64,000 nucleotides of DNA from CAYVHB01 sp964450865 (GCA_964450865.1 CAYVHB010000007.1:48569-112568), one strand, 5' to 3'; shown: positions 26,784-36,301, counted from the stretch's first letter. Numbers and translations: made by a program. Notes: generated from the letters alone by a model not told the origin.

Positions 26784-28304
26784 TCAGACCCGGGTCAGGC
26801 TGGTGATAAACCGGTCAAAGGCCGCCTGTCCTGGCTCATCCTGTTTAAAGACACCGGCATCGGCCAGGACCTTGGCAAACTTGGCCGCCACACCGGCCCG
26901 CACGATCCGGCTGGCTTCGGCTGGATCCGTGACACCCGGATTTGCTTCGCGCAGTTCCCCGGCCCAGGCCTGGTGAATCGGGGCTATGTCAGTCTTGCCA
27001 TCTTGCAGATACTGCTCAACGGCGGCCAGCTCATCAACCAGGCGCGCCGGCAGGACGGCCAGGCCCATCACCTCGATCAGGCCGATGTTTTCCTGCTTGA
27101 TATGATGGACATCGGCATGCGGATGGAAAATACCCATGGGATGGGCCTCATCCTGGCGGTTATTGCGCAAGACCAGGTCCAGTTCAAAATCGGTGCCGCG
27201 GCGGCGGGCAATCGGGGTAATCGTATTATGCGGGGTATCGCCGGAGCAGGCCCGGATCGCGACCGACTCGTCACTGTAGGCGCGCCAGGCAGCAAGGATA
27301 TCATCCGCGGCAGCAACGAGCGCAGCCGGATCGGCACTGCGGGCCCGGATCACGGCCATCGGCCATTTGACAATGCCAAAGGAAACATGGGGATGGGCGG
27401 GCCAGGTAAAGGTCCGGTCGACCGTTGCCCGGTCCATCGCGAATTCGTAGCGGCCGCCCTGGTAATGATCATGGGTCAGGATCGAACCGCCGACAATTGG
27501 CAGGTCAGCATTGGAGCCGACAAAATAATGCGGGAACTGGCCGACAAATTCGACCAGGTTCTGGAAGGTGGCGTGATTGATGCGCATGTCGCGATGATCC
27601 CGCGAGAGCACGATGCAATGTTCGTTATAGTAAGCATAGGGCGAATACTGGAAAAACCACGGTTCGCTGCTCAGTGTCAGGCGGATCATCCGATGATTGG
27701 CCCGGGCCGGATGATTGATCCGGCCGGCATAGCCTTCATTTTCGACACAGAGCAGGCAGGCCGGGTAGCCGGCACTCGGTGCCAGCCGGGCCGCGGCGAT
27801 GTCACGCGGATTCTTTTCAGGCTTGGAGAGATTGATGGTGATGTCAAGCTCACCCCAGCGGGTCGGGGCCTGATAACAGATGTTGCGGGCAATCCGTCGC
27901 GTCTGGATATACTGGGTCGCCTGGCTCAGCGTATGGAACCATTCCGTACTCGAAGCGGGAGACTGGACATATCGCAACCAGAACTGGCGGTCAATCTCGG
28001 ACGGTTTGCTGACAAAGACATTCATCAGATTAGCGGCGAAAATGTCCCGCATATCGGAAAGATCTTCAATCAGCCCTTTGGCGACAGCCTGTTCGACGAG
28101 GTCAGCGATCAGCTCGGGGATCTCCGGCCAGTCAGCACCAGCCGGGACAGGGGCAAGATCCTGCCCATCCCGGCCATAACTGTATGCATCCAGCCGGAGC
28201 ATCGCCAGCAGGCGGTTGCGGGCATAGACCTGGTCGGCCGCTTCAATGAGGCCGGCTTGCAGGGCGCGCAGAATCAGGGCGCTGATCAGTTGTTCAATTG
28301 TCAT
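26784..28304 (-). CDS. galT: Galactose-1-phosphate uridylyltransferase, class II (Firmicutes type)
   Basis: Leloir pathway enzyme exchanging UDP between glucose-1-P and galactose-1-P. The 506-residue length and motifs such as SILTHDHYQGGRYEFAM (active-site histidine region) and HPMGIFHPHADVHHIKQENIGLIEVMGLAVLP match the long class II GalT, not the short Zn-type. The ATG at 28304 has GGGAGG nine bases upstream; the open frame before it (to 28451) is not coding-like. No galK or galE is seen, so the gene stands apart from a gal operon. Confidence 0.93.
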   Translation of the reverse strand: MTIEQLISALILRALQAGLIEAADQVYARNRLLAMLRLDAYSYGRDGQDLAPVPAGADWPEIPELIADLVEQAVAKGLIEDLSDMRDIFAANLMNVFVSKPSEIDRQFWLRYVQSPASSTEWFHTLSQATQYIQTRRIARNICYQAPTRWGELDITINLSKPEKNPRDIAAARLAPSAGYPACLLCVENEGYAGRINHPARANHRMIRLTLSSEPWFFQYSPYAYYNEHCIVLSRDHRDMRINHATFQNLVEFVGQFPHYFVGSNADLPIVGGSILTHDHYQGGRYEFAMDRATVDRTFTWPAHPHVSFGIVKWPMAVIRARSADPAALVAAADDILAAWRAYSDESVAIRACSGDTPHNTITPIARRRGTDFELDLVLRNNRQDEAHPMGIFHPHADVHHIKQENIGLIEVMGLAVLPARLVDELAAVEQYLQDGKTDIAPIHQAWAGELREANPGVTDPAEASRIVRAGVAAKFAKVLADAGVFKQDEPGQAAFDRFITSLTRV

Positions 28305-28358
28305 GTTTAAAAACCTCCCGTTGGCGTTCGTTTGATTAACATGATCGTACCATAGAAA

Positions 28359-28381
28359 AAAGCGAGTGGTCAGCTCGCTTT
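28359..28381 (-). terminator. Terminator after nadA
   Basis: Eight-base-pair stem (28359-28366 AAAGCGAG with 28374-28381), seven-base loop. On the minus strand it is followed by a T run (TTTTTTCT counting the stem end). Confidence 0.7.
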
Positions 28382-28442
28382 GTCGGATAATCCGGTTCGT
28401 TTGTGGGGTTCTGATAACCAGCGAGGATAGCCAGGACCGGGT

Positions 28443-28527
28443 GTCGGTCACTGCTGCCCAGGAGCCCGGCCAGGCCTTGTGTAGTCGGTCACCGCTGCCC
28501 GGGAGGAGGCCGCCAGGGACTGCGTCA
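28443..28527. repeat. 41-bp tandem units behind nadA
   Basis: GTCGGTCACTGCTGCCC at 28443 recurs as GTCGGTCACCGCTGCCC at 28484. A TCA (TGA on the minus strand) sits at 28448, 28489 and, as the real nadA stop, at 28525. This suggests the units derive from the nadA end, but the similarity to the gene itself is weak. Confidence 0.6.
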
Positions 28528-29439
28528 GCGGCCGAGCTCGACCATCCGGTCGATGCAGCCGCGGGCTTTAACCATGATTTCCGGATCCAGCTCGATGCTT
28601 TCCCCGCCAGTGCCGGCTAATGCCTGGTAAACATCAACCAGCGTGGTTATTTTCATGTTCGGACAGATCAGCTTCTTGGAAAGATTGTAAAACTGCTTGT
28701 CCGGGCATTTGTAGGCTAGCGTTTCGGTGATGCTCATCTCAGTGCCAATCACGAATTCACGGGCCGGGCTCTGGATCGCATAGTCCATGATCGCCGAAGT
28801 CGAGCCAACAAAGTCAGCGAGCGCAACGACCTCCGGTACACATTCGGGATGCACCAGAACCAGGGCATCCGGATGCTGGCGGCGGGCCAGCTGCACATCC
28901 TTTTCAGTGACGGCCACATGAACGTGACAGCCTCCGAGCCACAGGTTGATCTTCTTATCCGGAACATGCTTTTGCACATAATCGCCCAGATTGCAATCCG
29001 GGATAAACAGGAGCTCTTTTTCCGGCAGGCGGGAGACAATCTTGACGGCGGTTGATGAGGTTACACAGACGTCACAGACGGCCTTGAGGGCCGCTGTTGT
29101 ATTGATGTAAGCCACCACTGGCTGGTCCGGGTGTTCCCGCCGATAGGCGACAACCCGCTCCGGACTGATCTGCTCGGCCATCGGACAGCCCGCGTCACGA
29201 TTAGCCAGGATGACGGTTTTCTCCGGTGACAACAGCTTGACACTCTCGGCCATAAAACGGACACCGCACAGCACCACGGTCCGGGCCGGGCTTTGCTGCG
29301 CTCCCAGGCTGAGCTGGAACGAGTCGCCCTTGATATCGGCAATCTCGAGAATTTCGGTAGCCTGATAGCTGTGCGCCGCAATACAGATGCCTTTTTCCTG
29401 CTTCAGGGCGATAATTTTATCTTGCAGTTCTCTGATCAT
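28525..29439 (-). CDS. nadA: Quinolinate synthase
   Basis: [4Fe-4S] enzyme condensing iminoaspartate and dihydroxyacetone phosphate in NAD synthesis. The 304-residue protein shows the three cluster cysteines in VVLCGVRFMAES, LVHPECVPEV and KARGCIDRM, plus IAAHSYQ near the N-terminus. GGAGG precedes the ATG. nadB and nadC are not adjacent. Aspartate oxidase is O2-dependent or fumarate-dependent, so in this anaerobe iminoaspartate may come from another enzyme; that is inference. Confidence 0.94.
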   Translation of the reverse strand: MIRELQDKIIALKQEKGICIAAHSYQATEILEIADIKGDSFQLSLGAQQSPARTVVLCGVRFMAESVKLLSPEKTVILANRDAGCPMAEQISPERVVAYRREHPDQPVVAYINTTAALKAVCDVCVTSSTAVKIVSRLPEKELLFIPDCNLGDYVQKHVPDKKINLWLGGCHVHVAVTEKDVQLARRQHPDALVLVHPECVPEVVALADFVGSTSAIMDYAIQSPAREFVIGTEMSITETLAYKCPDKQFYNLSKKLICPNMKITTLVDVYQALAGTGGESIELDPEIMVKARGCIDRMVELGR

Positions 29440-29524
29440 GATGTCATCCTCCTGTATTCAATGAAAATTGCTGCTCCCGGCTATGATTTCCCATTTATGG
29501 CCGCTATTTCCCGATTCTGCCACG

Positions 29525-29574
29525 TCACGCGTGGCCGCAGTCCTGTTTCACGCGTTCTTCCGTGGCCGTCACGC
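29525..29574. repeat. 22-bp degenerate tandem units behind mnmA
   Basis: TCACGC occurs at 29525, 29548 and 29569; the last one contains the mnmA stop (TGA on the minus strand), and each is followed by a GTGGC(C) block. Spacings are 23 and 21 bases. Confidence 0.5.
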
Positions 29575-30744
29575 CTGTTGTGGCAGCGGCGAACGGAAGC
29601 GTGGTCCGCTGATAATCATCCCACCACCCAGGACCTCGGATCCCCGATAAAATACGACGCGCTGGCCTGGGGTAATCGCCCGCTGGGCCTGTGTGAACCG
29701 AACCAGCCAGGTACCATCCGCCAGGATAGTCAGGTGGCATTCGGCCGGCCGGGCTGAGTAGCGGATTTTCGCCTGGACCAACTGAGCCGGATCAGCCGGA
29801 ACCGGCCCGATCCAATGGACCTCTCCAGCCAGCAAAAAATGATTGAATAAAGCATGCGCCGGGCCAACCACGAGGGTGTTCGTAGCAGCCTGTTTGTCGA
29901 TGACAAAAGTCTGCTGGCCGAATGCTCCGAGTCCTTTGCGCTGGCCGATGGTATAATCGATAATCCCTGTATGCCGGCCAACCACGTGTCCGTCCAGATC
30001 GACCATCGGCCCCGCTTCGCCCGGGTCACTGGCAAAATCCCGGCAGAAGTCACCATAGTGACCGTCCACAAAACAGATTTCCTGGCTGTCAGGCTTATTA
30101 TGCAGACGCAAGCCGGCAGCGGCGGCGATTCGCCGGACCTCATCCTTGGTCAGGTCACCAAGCGGGAAAAGCAAATGGGCCAGCTGTTCCTGATCCAGCA
30201 TGTAAAGGGCATAGCTCTGATCCTTGCGCGGGTCCAGGCCCTGGCTCAGGTGATACAGGCCATCAGCCGGATCGTATACATTGCGCACATAATGTCCGGT
30301 AGCCACATAATCAAAGCCATAAGAGCGGGCTTTGGCCAGCAGTTCAGCAAATTTGATCGTGCGATTGCAGTCCACGCAGGGATTGGGCGTCAGACCCTGG
30401 CGATAAGCATCAACAAATGGCTCTATCACCTGACGGCGAAACGAGCGGGTCATGTTGAAAACATGGTGGTCGATGTCGAGCTGATGACAGACCCGCCGGG
30501 CATCTTCGATGCTTTCCAGCGAACAGCAGGAACGGGCCAGCATCAGTTCTTCATCATCCGGGCGGTCAAACAGCTTCAGGGTCACGCCGGTCACGGCATA
30601 GCCTTGCTGTTGCAGCAGGACAGCGGCTACCGCTGAATCGACTCCACCACTCATGGCGACCAGGACTCTATGGCCGGGGGCTGGCAAAGGGCCCGGGACG
30701 GATGCATCGGCAGCGGGTTGGCAACTGTCGTCTTGTCTGGTCAT
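29569..30744 (-). CDS. mnmA: tRNA-specific 2-thiouridylase
   Basis: Thiolates U34 of tRNA-Lys, -Glu and -Gln. The 391-residue protein has the PP-loop AMSGGVDSAVAA, the catalytic cysteines in TPNPCVDCNRTIKF and DSQEICFVDG, and the C-terminal beta-barrel domain. About 25 residues of unconserved sequence precede the PP-loop, which is longer than usual; an internal start is possible, but none has a good site. Cysteine desulfurase is not adjacent. Confidence 0.94.
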   Translation of the reverse strand: MTRQDDSCQPAADASVPGPLPAPGHRVLVAMSGGVDSAVAAVLLQQQGYAVTGVTLKLFDRPDDEELMLARSCCSLESIEDARRVCHQLDIDHHVFNMTRSFRRQVIEPFVDAYRQGLTPNPCVDCNRTIKFAELLAKARSYGFDYVATGHYVRNVYDPADGLYHLSQGLDPRKDQSYALYMLDQEQLAHLLFPLGDLTKDEVRRIAAAAGLRLHNKPDSQEICFVDGHYGDFCRDFASDPGEAGPMVDLDGHVVGRHTGIIDYTIGQRKGLGAFGQQTFVIDKQAATNTLVVGPAHALFNHFLLAGEVHWIGPVPADPAQLVQAKIRYSARPAECHLTILADGTWLVRFTQAQRAITPGQRVVFYRGSEVLGGGMIISGPRFRSPLPQQA

Positions 30745-30888
30745 ATTGCTTCAGTTTGCATCTCCATTTCTGGTAATCAGCCCGGATCTGTTGACCGGCT
30801 CAGCTAGGTCTGATTTTACCAGTGGAACGGAACCCGTGCAAGTTCACAGGCTACGAAACCGGACACCGGTCCAGTCTTTTCCAGGTCT

Positions 30889-31767
30889 TTAGACATTACC
30901 CAGCAGCACATCCGGCAAGTGGCGTCCAGCCAGTTCAGCCAGATGTTTCATCCGGGCCAGGCTGATCGGAGGGGGTTGCGGCATCTGATAATCCGGATGA
31001 TGCCGGGTCAGGTGCAACGTGACCGGCGAAGCCAGCGAAGCCAGCCAGGACGCCAGGTCCTCGATTTCCTGGTCAGCATCATTGAGACCGGGAATCAGCA
31101 GCGTGGTAATCTCCACATGACAGGCCGGAACACACAGGGCAATGATCTTCTGCACATCGGCCAGCTCGCCACGGCAGATCCGGCGGTAGAAATCCGGCCT
31201 GAAGGCTTTCAGATCAATATTCATGGCATCAACCCAGGGCAAGAGCTCAGCCATTGGTTCAGGATTGATCAGGCCATTGGTGACCAGGACCGTCTTCAAG
31301 CCGGCCGCCCGGGCAGCCTGGCAGCAGTCGAGCACATATTCGAAGGTGATCAGCGGCTCGTTATAGGTAAATGCCAGACCGATATTGCCCCGCGGAATTT
31401 GCTGGATCGCCATCCGGACCAGCTCTGGCGGAGCGATATACTGCCAGTCGGCCTTGCGCTGCGAGATCTGCCAGTTCTGGCAGAAGGAACAGCGTAAATT
31501 ACAGCCGTATGAGCCAACTGACAAAATATACGAGCCTGGGTAGAAACGGCGCAGCGGTTTCTTCTCGATCGGGTCCAGGGCAATTGATGTCAGGCAGCCG
31601 TAGCTTTCAGCGATCAGGCGGCCATCATGATTGACCCGCCCCATACACAGGCCGGACCGGCCAGGCGTGATCCGGCAACGATGCGGACACAGCAGGCAAC
31701 GCACGACCTGGTCCGGCAATTTCTCATAATAGCGGGCTTCATGCTGCAAATTCGCTTCAGTCATCAT
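30889..31767 (-). CDS. amrS: AmmeMemoRadiSam system radical SAM enzyme (AmrS)
   Basis: Radical SAM protein related to pyruvate formate-lyase activating enzyme; its reaction is not established. The 292-residue protein has the SAM-cluster motif CNLRCSFCQNW, preceded by CLLCPHRCRITPGRSGLCMGR, the N-terminal cysteine region typical of this subgroup, and GNIGLAFTYNEPLI downstream. It directly follows a gene for a Memo-AMMECR1 fusion, completing the three-part system. AAGGGG precedes the tandem ATGATG start. Confidence 0.9.
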   Translation of the reverse strand: MMTEANLQHEARYYEKLPDQVVRCLLCPHRCRITPGRSGLCMGRVNHDGRLIAESYGCLTSIALDPIEKKPLRRFYPGSYILSVGSYGCNLRCSFCQNWQISQRKADWQYIAPPELVRMAIQQIPRGNIGLAFTYNEPLITFEYVLDCCQAARAAGLKTVLVTNGLINPEPMAELLPWVDAMNIDLKAFRPDFYRRICRGELADVQKIIALCVPACHVEITTLLIPGLNDADQEIEDLASWLASLASPVTLHLTRHHPDYQMPQPPPISLARMKHLAELAGRHLPDVLLGNV

Positions 31768-31787
31768 GATCCCCTTCTTTCTGTTGA

Positions 31788-31863
31788 TCTACTGCATACC
31801 GGGCAATCAATTCCGGCCGGTCATTTATTGCATGCCATACCTTCGTTTCCGGCCGGCCATATG
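31788..31863. repeat. 36-bp imperfect tandem repeat between amrAB and amrS
   Basis: On the minus strand ATGGCCGGCCGGAAACGAAG... is followed by ATGACCGGCCGGAATTGATT..., each ending in GGyATGCArTA. Two units fill most of the 106-bp gap between the genes. Confidence 0.6.
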
Positions 31864-31873
31864 CCGCCCGGAC

Positions 31874-33364
31874 CTAGTGATAACGCTGCACGGTGAAGCG
31901 CAAAACCTGATAATCAGACCACGGATCTATCCCGGCCTTGCGGCAGGCAATCGACAATTGCTGCTCCACGGTATCGACACCTTCGAGATCCGGCAGCAAC
32001 AATCCGGAACGGCCGGCCTGGCGAACAATCACACCATAGCGGGCCGGGTCAAGCTGGGCTGTATCGAGCCGGGAATGAACGCCGAGCGGTTCAGCCGGGC
32101 TGAGCACATCCACGCTGTAAGTCAGTTGGGACAGCTCGGCCGGCGCGACCGGATCGAAACGGGGATCATCCAGGCCGGCACTCAAGGCATTCTGAATGAT
32201 TTCTTCCAGCAAGGAGGGAGTCGTGGCTTGTGTCGTCCCGATGCAGCCGCGCAGGTCGCCCAATTTCTTCAGGGATACAAAGGCGCCAGCCCGGTCTTGC
32301 AAATAGCCCGGCTCATGGGCGTATTGCGGAAAATCAGCCCGGGTCAGGCGCTGACCGGTCTTGAGATAGTGTTCAAGGGTCTGCCGGGCGATCTGCACCG
32401 GCGGCGATGCCTGGGCCCGGGCGGACTGCAGCCGGTCGATCCGGTGCTGCATGGCCTGGTCCATGGCCGAGATTGCCGGAACCGGTTGCCGGGGATCCGG
32501 AACCAGGCTGGCTACACCATACCCGATGCCGTAGGGAGCTTCATAATGATAGACCTTGCTGCGAACGCCGACCTGGCTGAATGCACCGCAGAGCATCACA
32601 ATCGAACGATAGCCACACTCGGCAGCCCGTTCCCGCAGCTGCTCATCAATGGCCAGCACGCCGGGCAGGTCACCGGCAGCCAGCAGATCCATCAGGGTCC
32701 GGTCGAAGGTGGCCCCCTCCGGGCAGCTGCCATATGGGCTGTTCGCATTGGCTTTATGCGACAGATCACCGCTGGCAATCATGATCACCCGCCGGCCCAG
32801 GGCGGCTGCCGCCTCGGTCATCGCCTGGCCTGCCGCATAAATCTGGGGCAAGGGCAAATCCGAACTGGCCAGGGCCACCAGACGGAACGGCCGGGCTTTT
32901 TGCTGCAGAAAATACAGCGGCACCAGGCATCCATGATCCAGTGAACGGCTGATATGATGCTGGCGCTGTTGCTGTGCGGACAGGATGCCGCCGTCAATGC
33001 CATGCTGCTGCAAGCGGATCGTGATAGCCTCCAGCAATTCACGGTCAGCTTCCCAGCTGAGGCTGACATGTGACGCCCCAAACTGGGCCAGGTCGCCACT
33101 CAAGGTAGTGGCGTCATAAAAATACAGATAATCGCCGAACATGGGCGCGTGCGGGGATACAATAACAACCGTGTCCGGGCTCAGTTCAGCCAGGTCGGCT
33201 GCCGCCTGCCGGATAGCCTGAACCGTTGCCCCCGCCTCATTGCTGCCATGGCTGACCTCCGGCACGATAACCGGCGGATGGGGAATCAGAAATCCGGCCA
33301 GCACCGGGTACGGTCCAGATGATAAGCGGGAATCATGTATGGCTGATGATCCTGATGATGTCAC
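31874..33364 (-). CDS. Fused Memo (AmrB) - AMMECR1 (AmrA) protein of the AmmeMemoRadiSam system
   Basis: One polypeptide of about 496 residues joining two conserved domains of unknown biochemical role. The N-terminal part is a Memo/LigB-type domain (FLIPHPPVIVPEV, then VVIVSPHAPMFGDYL and MIASGDLSHK), with the fold of class III extradiol dioxygenases. The C-terminal 180 residues are AMMECR1 (GAFVSLKKLGDLRGCIGT, containing the LRGCIG signature). The GTG at 33364 is preferred (AGAGGG eight bases upstream); ATG at 33400 lacks a site. amrS lies downstream, so all three parts are in one operon. Confidence 0.9.
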   Translation of the reverse strand: MTSSGSSAIHDSRLSSGPYPVLAGFLIPHPPVIVPEVSHGSNEAGATVQAIRQAAADLAELSPDTVVIVSPHAPMFGDYLYFYDATTLSGDLAQFGASHVSLSWEADRELLEAITIRLQQHGIDGGILSAQQQRQHHISRSLDHGCLVPLYFLQQKARPFRLVALASSDLPLPQIYAAGQAMTEAAAALGRRVIMIASGDLSHKANANSPYGSCPEGATFDRTLMDLLAAGDLPGVLAIDEQLRERAAECGYRSIVMLCGAFSQVGVRSKVYHYEAPYGIGYGVASLVPDPRQPVPAISAMDQAMQHRIDRLQSARAQASPPVQIARQTLEHYLKTGQRLTRADFPQYAHEPGYLQDRAGAFVSLKKLGDLRGCIGTTQATTPSLLEEIIQNALSAGLDDPRFDPVAPAELSQLTYSVDVLSPAEPLGVHSRLDTAQLDPARYGVIVRQAGRSGLLLPDLEGVDTVEQQLSIACRKAGIDPWSDYQVLRFTVQRYH

Positions 33365-33509
33365 CTGTTTCACCCTCTTTCTATTACTATATATTGACAT
33401 TTTTTATATTATGATATACAGTATTGATTATCACATTAAATCATTATTCAGATGCGATTTAAGTGCATTCATGATATTGCGTGATTGCGATCCAGAAAGG
33501 AATACAACG

Positions 33510-34232
33510 ATGCTTGACTTGCAACGGACCATTGGTGTCTGGGGCGACTCCGTTCTCAAGGGAGTCGTGCTCGACGCATCCGGTCAGTCCTATGAAGTGC
33601 TGGCTGATAATTGTGCGCACCATATGGTCGACCGGCACGGCCTGACCATATTAAATCAATCAAAGTTTGGCAGTACCATTGAAAAAGGCCAGCGCCAGCT
33701 GGAACGGGCCCTGGCCAGCGGCCTGGACTGCTCAGCCGTCCTGCTTGAATATGGCGGCAACGATTGTGATTTCAACTGGCCAGCTGTTGCGGCCCGGCCT
33801 GACTACCCCCATCAGCCGCGCACGCCACTTGGCCAGTTCCGGACTATCCTTCTTCAGATGATCGGGCAGTTGCGCCAGCATCAGATCACGCCGCTCCTGA
33901 TGTCCCTGCCGCCGATCAGTGGCCGCGGCTATCTTGACTTCCTGGTCAGCAAGGGCTTGAGTCGCGAACAGCTGATGCGTTTCCTCGGGGATGAACAACA
34001 GATCTATCGGTTCCATGAATCATATTCTCTAGCCATTTCCCGAATAGCTGCCGAGACGGGAGCGCTGTATATTCCGATCCGTGAAGCTTTCCTGGCCCGG
34101 ATGGACAGTCCGTCCCTGCTTTGTGCTGATGGTATTCACCCCAACCGGCGGGGGCATGAGCTGATGGAGCAAACCTTTGCTGAACTCGTCGCCCGCTGGC
34201 GACGTAATCCGGAACGCTACGCCCTCGCCTGA
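33510..34232 (+). CDS. SGNH/GDSL-family hydrolase
   Basis: Esterase or lipase-like hydrolase of 240 residues, apparently cytoplasmic (no signal peptide). The catalytic blocks are present in order: VWGDSVLKG (Ser), LEYGGNDCDF (Gly/Asn oxyanion), and CADGIHPNRRGHELM (Asp-His). The ATG at 33510 follows AAAGG nine bases upstream; the frame before it overlaps the divergent amrAB start. The substrate is unknown. The 109-bp upstream stretch is very AT-rich, with TTGACA at about 33394 and TATACA about 15 bp later, a possible promoter. Confidence 0.87.
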   Translation: MLDLQRTIGVWGDSVLKGVVLDASGQSYEVLADNCAHHMVDRHGLTILNQSKFGSTIEKGQRQLERALASGLDCSAVLLEYGGNDCDFNWPAVAARPDYPHQPRTPLGQFRTILLQMIGQLRQHQITPLLMSLPPISGRGYLDFLVSKGLSREQLMRFLGDEQQIYRFHESYSLAISRIAAETGALYIPIREAFLARMDSPSLLCADGIHPNRRGHELMEQTFAELVARWRRNPERYALA

Positions 34233-34285
34233 GTACGGGCACGCCGGTCCCTGACATGTCTCTCCCGAAATAATCAATACCCGCC

Positions 34286-34408
34286 ATTCGCCCATCCAGC
34301 GCAGTATTGTTTTCATGCGGGCCGGATCAATATGAGAGGGCACTTTGACGCTTTCGCTATTCGACCATCCAGCGCAATACTGTTTTCATGCGGGCCGGAT
34401 CGGCATGA
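34286..34408. repeat. 50-bp direct repeat: end of the GyrI-like gene copied downstream
   Basis: Bases 34359-34408 (the last 50 of the gene, minus strand) recur at 34286-34335 with about six changes. The gene end encodes DPARMKTVLRWMVE and the copy encodes DPARMKTILRWMGE, then reads on because the stop is lost. It is either a slipped duplication or the last trace of a second gyrI-like gene. Confidence 0.85.
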
Positions 34409-34980
34409 CGCGGATCCGACAGATAAATCTCACGATGGGTATGACCCCGCCGCTTGAGCCCGGCAGCCTGACAATAGGACTGCAGGCGGGCAAAGCTGCG
34501 GGGTTCATCGTCATAGGGACCGATATGCATCAGTTGCACGCAGCGGCCTTCCGCAATGATTTCGAAACGAACCTGTCCGAAATGGGGATTGGTCTCTTTC
34601 TGGCTGGCTTTAGCCAGTATCCGGGGGAAAACGTCCGCATTGACAAAGTCTGGCTGGCGGATCATCATGCGATAGGCCAGCAGCTGTTTATCCGGTATGA
34701 TAAATGGTTCTGGACCGGCCAGGGCCTGGCCGGCCGTGGTCAGATCCCAGACACCTTCAAGCGGATAGACTTTCTGTTCGCAATAACCGGGCAGGATCAG
34801 TCCCTTGCGTGGAGCCATCCGCACGGTATAGGCCATGGTATACAAAGCAGCAACGACTTCACTGAATTCAGACTCGTTGGGATCGCCCGTGCCTTCAATC
34901 ACAAAGAACTTCAAGGGCGGGACAATCAGCTCGATCGGCTGTTCTTTAGGTGTATAAAGCAATTTATCCAGAGAATCCAC
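34357..34980 (-). CDS. GyrI-like small-molecule-binding protein
   Basis: Stand-alone GyrI-like (SOUL/AraC-effector type) domain protein of 207 residues. The GyrI pattern is seen in PPLKFFVIEGTGDPNESEF, GVWDLTTAG and CVQLMHIGPYDDEPRSF, with a C-terminal DPRHADPARMKTVLR element typical of this subgroup. Such proteins bind hydrophobic cations or hydrolyse toxins in some lineages. The GTG start at 34980 follows AGGAGG. Its end is duplicated downstream. Confidence 0.85.
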   Translation of the reverse strand: MDSLDKLLYTPKEQPIELIVPPLKFFVIEGTGDPNESEFSEVVAALYTMAYTVRMAPRKGLILPGYCEQKVYPLEGVWDLTTAGQALAGPEPFIIPDKQLLAYRMMIRQPDFVNADVFPRILAKASQKETNPHFGQVRFEIIAEGRCVQLMHIGPYDDEPRSFARLQSYCQAAGLKRRGHTHREIYLSDPRHADPARMKTVLRWMVE

Positions 34981-35055
34981 GCCGTTACCTCCTGGCCATC
35001 ACGCCGGGCATCGTCTGCTGACCAGCCACTCCTGGCAACCAGGTCCACCGTCACA

Positions 35056-36129
35056 TTACAGCGGATTGGCTTCGACCTTCCTGCCCTCCACCGGCTGATT
35101 CAGGTACAGGCGCCGGGCTGTCCGCAGAATAAAATCGGCAAGTTCAACACTATGGCACCAGGATGCCGGCAGCTGGCCCAGGCCAACCAGCGCGCCCAGC
35201 AGATTACCGGTAATCGAACCTGTCGAGTCGCTGTCGCCACTGTGATTAACGGCCAGAATGACACCGTTGCGGAAATTGCCGTCACTGACGAGTGAACAGT
35301 AGAGGCTGATGGCCAGGGCTTCTTCACCAACCCAGCCTTCACCCAGGCTGGCAATAGCCTCGCCGGCCGGCTTGCTGCCGGCGGCCAGGTCCTGGGCCTG
35401 ATCCAGCAGGCGCTGGCACGTCTGATGACGTGGATAGCCCTGCAGAATCCGGATCGTGTCGGCTGTCGCCTCAGCCAGGTTCTGGCCGCTGATAATGCCG
35501 GCGATCAGCGCAGCCAGACAGCCCGCAGACAGATGGCCGTCAGGATGGCCGTGGGTAATTGCCGCATTGACAGCGGCCAGACGGAAAGCCAGGTCTGGAT
35601 CTGCATGCCAGTACAGGCCGACCGGAGCCACACGCATCACACCGCCGCAGCCCTTCGAGTCGTTGATCGGACTGTCCATGGTCCCGTATAGATGACCTTC
35701 ATGCCGGCGCAAGGCTGCCAGACAGGTATTGCCAGGTGCCCGGCTGGCATAGAGCCGCCGTTCATTGAGGATATCCGACTCCAGAACGGACGCCGGCAGA
35801 TGATGCGGCCGTACGCCGGTCTGGGTATACAGCCAGCGCTGGAAGGCATGATACAGGCAGGTCGTGTAATGGTGGCTGTCGACTGCAACGGGCGCTTCAC
35901 TGGCGACCAGGATACCATCCGCCGTAAATAATGTCATTTGTGTATCATCCGAAATCAGCGCGACCTTCTGCAACGTATCAATAACCAGATCCGTAATACC
36001 AGATTCACCAAATCGCTGGCGAATCGCAGCCAGGCTGAGAAATTCAACCGGGTAGCCAAGCGCATCGCCCAGGGCTCCGCCCAGCAGGCAGCCGGAAAAG
36101 TGGTCCTGGGTCAGTCGGGAAGTCGTCAT
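35056..36129 (-). CDS. ADP-ribosylglycohydrolase family protein (DraG/ARH-like)
   Basis: Predicted to remove ADP-ribose from proteins or related conjugates using two Mg ions; 357 residues. Metal-site blocks are GCLLGGALGDALGYPVE near the N-terminus, LISDDTQMTLF, KGCGGVMRVAP and HSGDSDSTGSITGNLLGA near the C-terminus; these carry the conserved Asp/Glu/Thr ligands. No ADP-ribosyltransferase (DraT) or nitrogenase gene is near, so the target is unknown. It seems to be a single unit with weak GGTGA before the ATG. Confidence 0.9.
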   Translation of the reverse strand: MTTSRLTQDHFSGCLLGGALGDALGYPVEFLSLAAIRQRFGESGITDLVIDTLQKVALISDDTQMTLFTADGILVASEAPVAVDSHHYTTCLYHAFQRWLYTQTGVRPHHLPASVLESDILNERRLYASRAPGNTCLAALRRHEGHLYGTMDSPINDSKGCGGVMRVAPVGLYWHADPDLAFRLAAVNAAITHGHPDGHLSAGCLAALIAGIISGQNLAEATADTIRILQGYPRHQTCQRLLDQAQDLAAGSKPAGEAIASLGEGWVGEEALAISLYCSLVSDGNFRNGVILAVNHSGDSDSTGSITGNLLGALVGLGQLPASWCHSVELADFILRTARRLYLNQPVEGRKVEANPL

Positions 36130-36301
36130 GATCAGTCACCAGCTTTCTATTTTTCACATACAACACAACCTGGCAAGAAAAATTGCCATTGCCCGTAATA
36201 CTGGGGAATTGCCTGGACCTGGCAGCCATTCATGTCCGGTCCGGCAAACGTTTTATCTTTCAATTTCATTATAAATCAATCACGCGACTTTGCGAACAAA
36301 A

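Noticed and set aside
26466..28310. A 614-codon + strand open frame opposite galT and hflK
   Set aside because: It is the mirror of strongly conserved minus-strand genes, a common effect of GC-rich codon bias, and its protein shows no domain.
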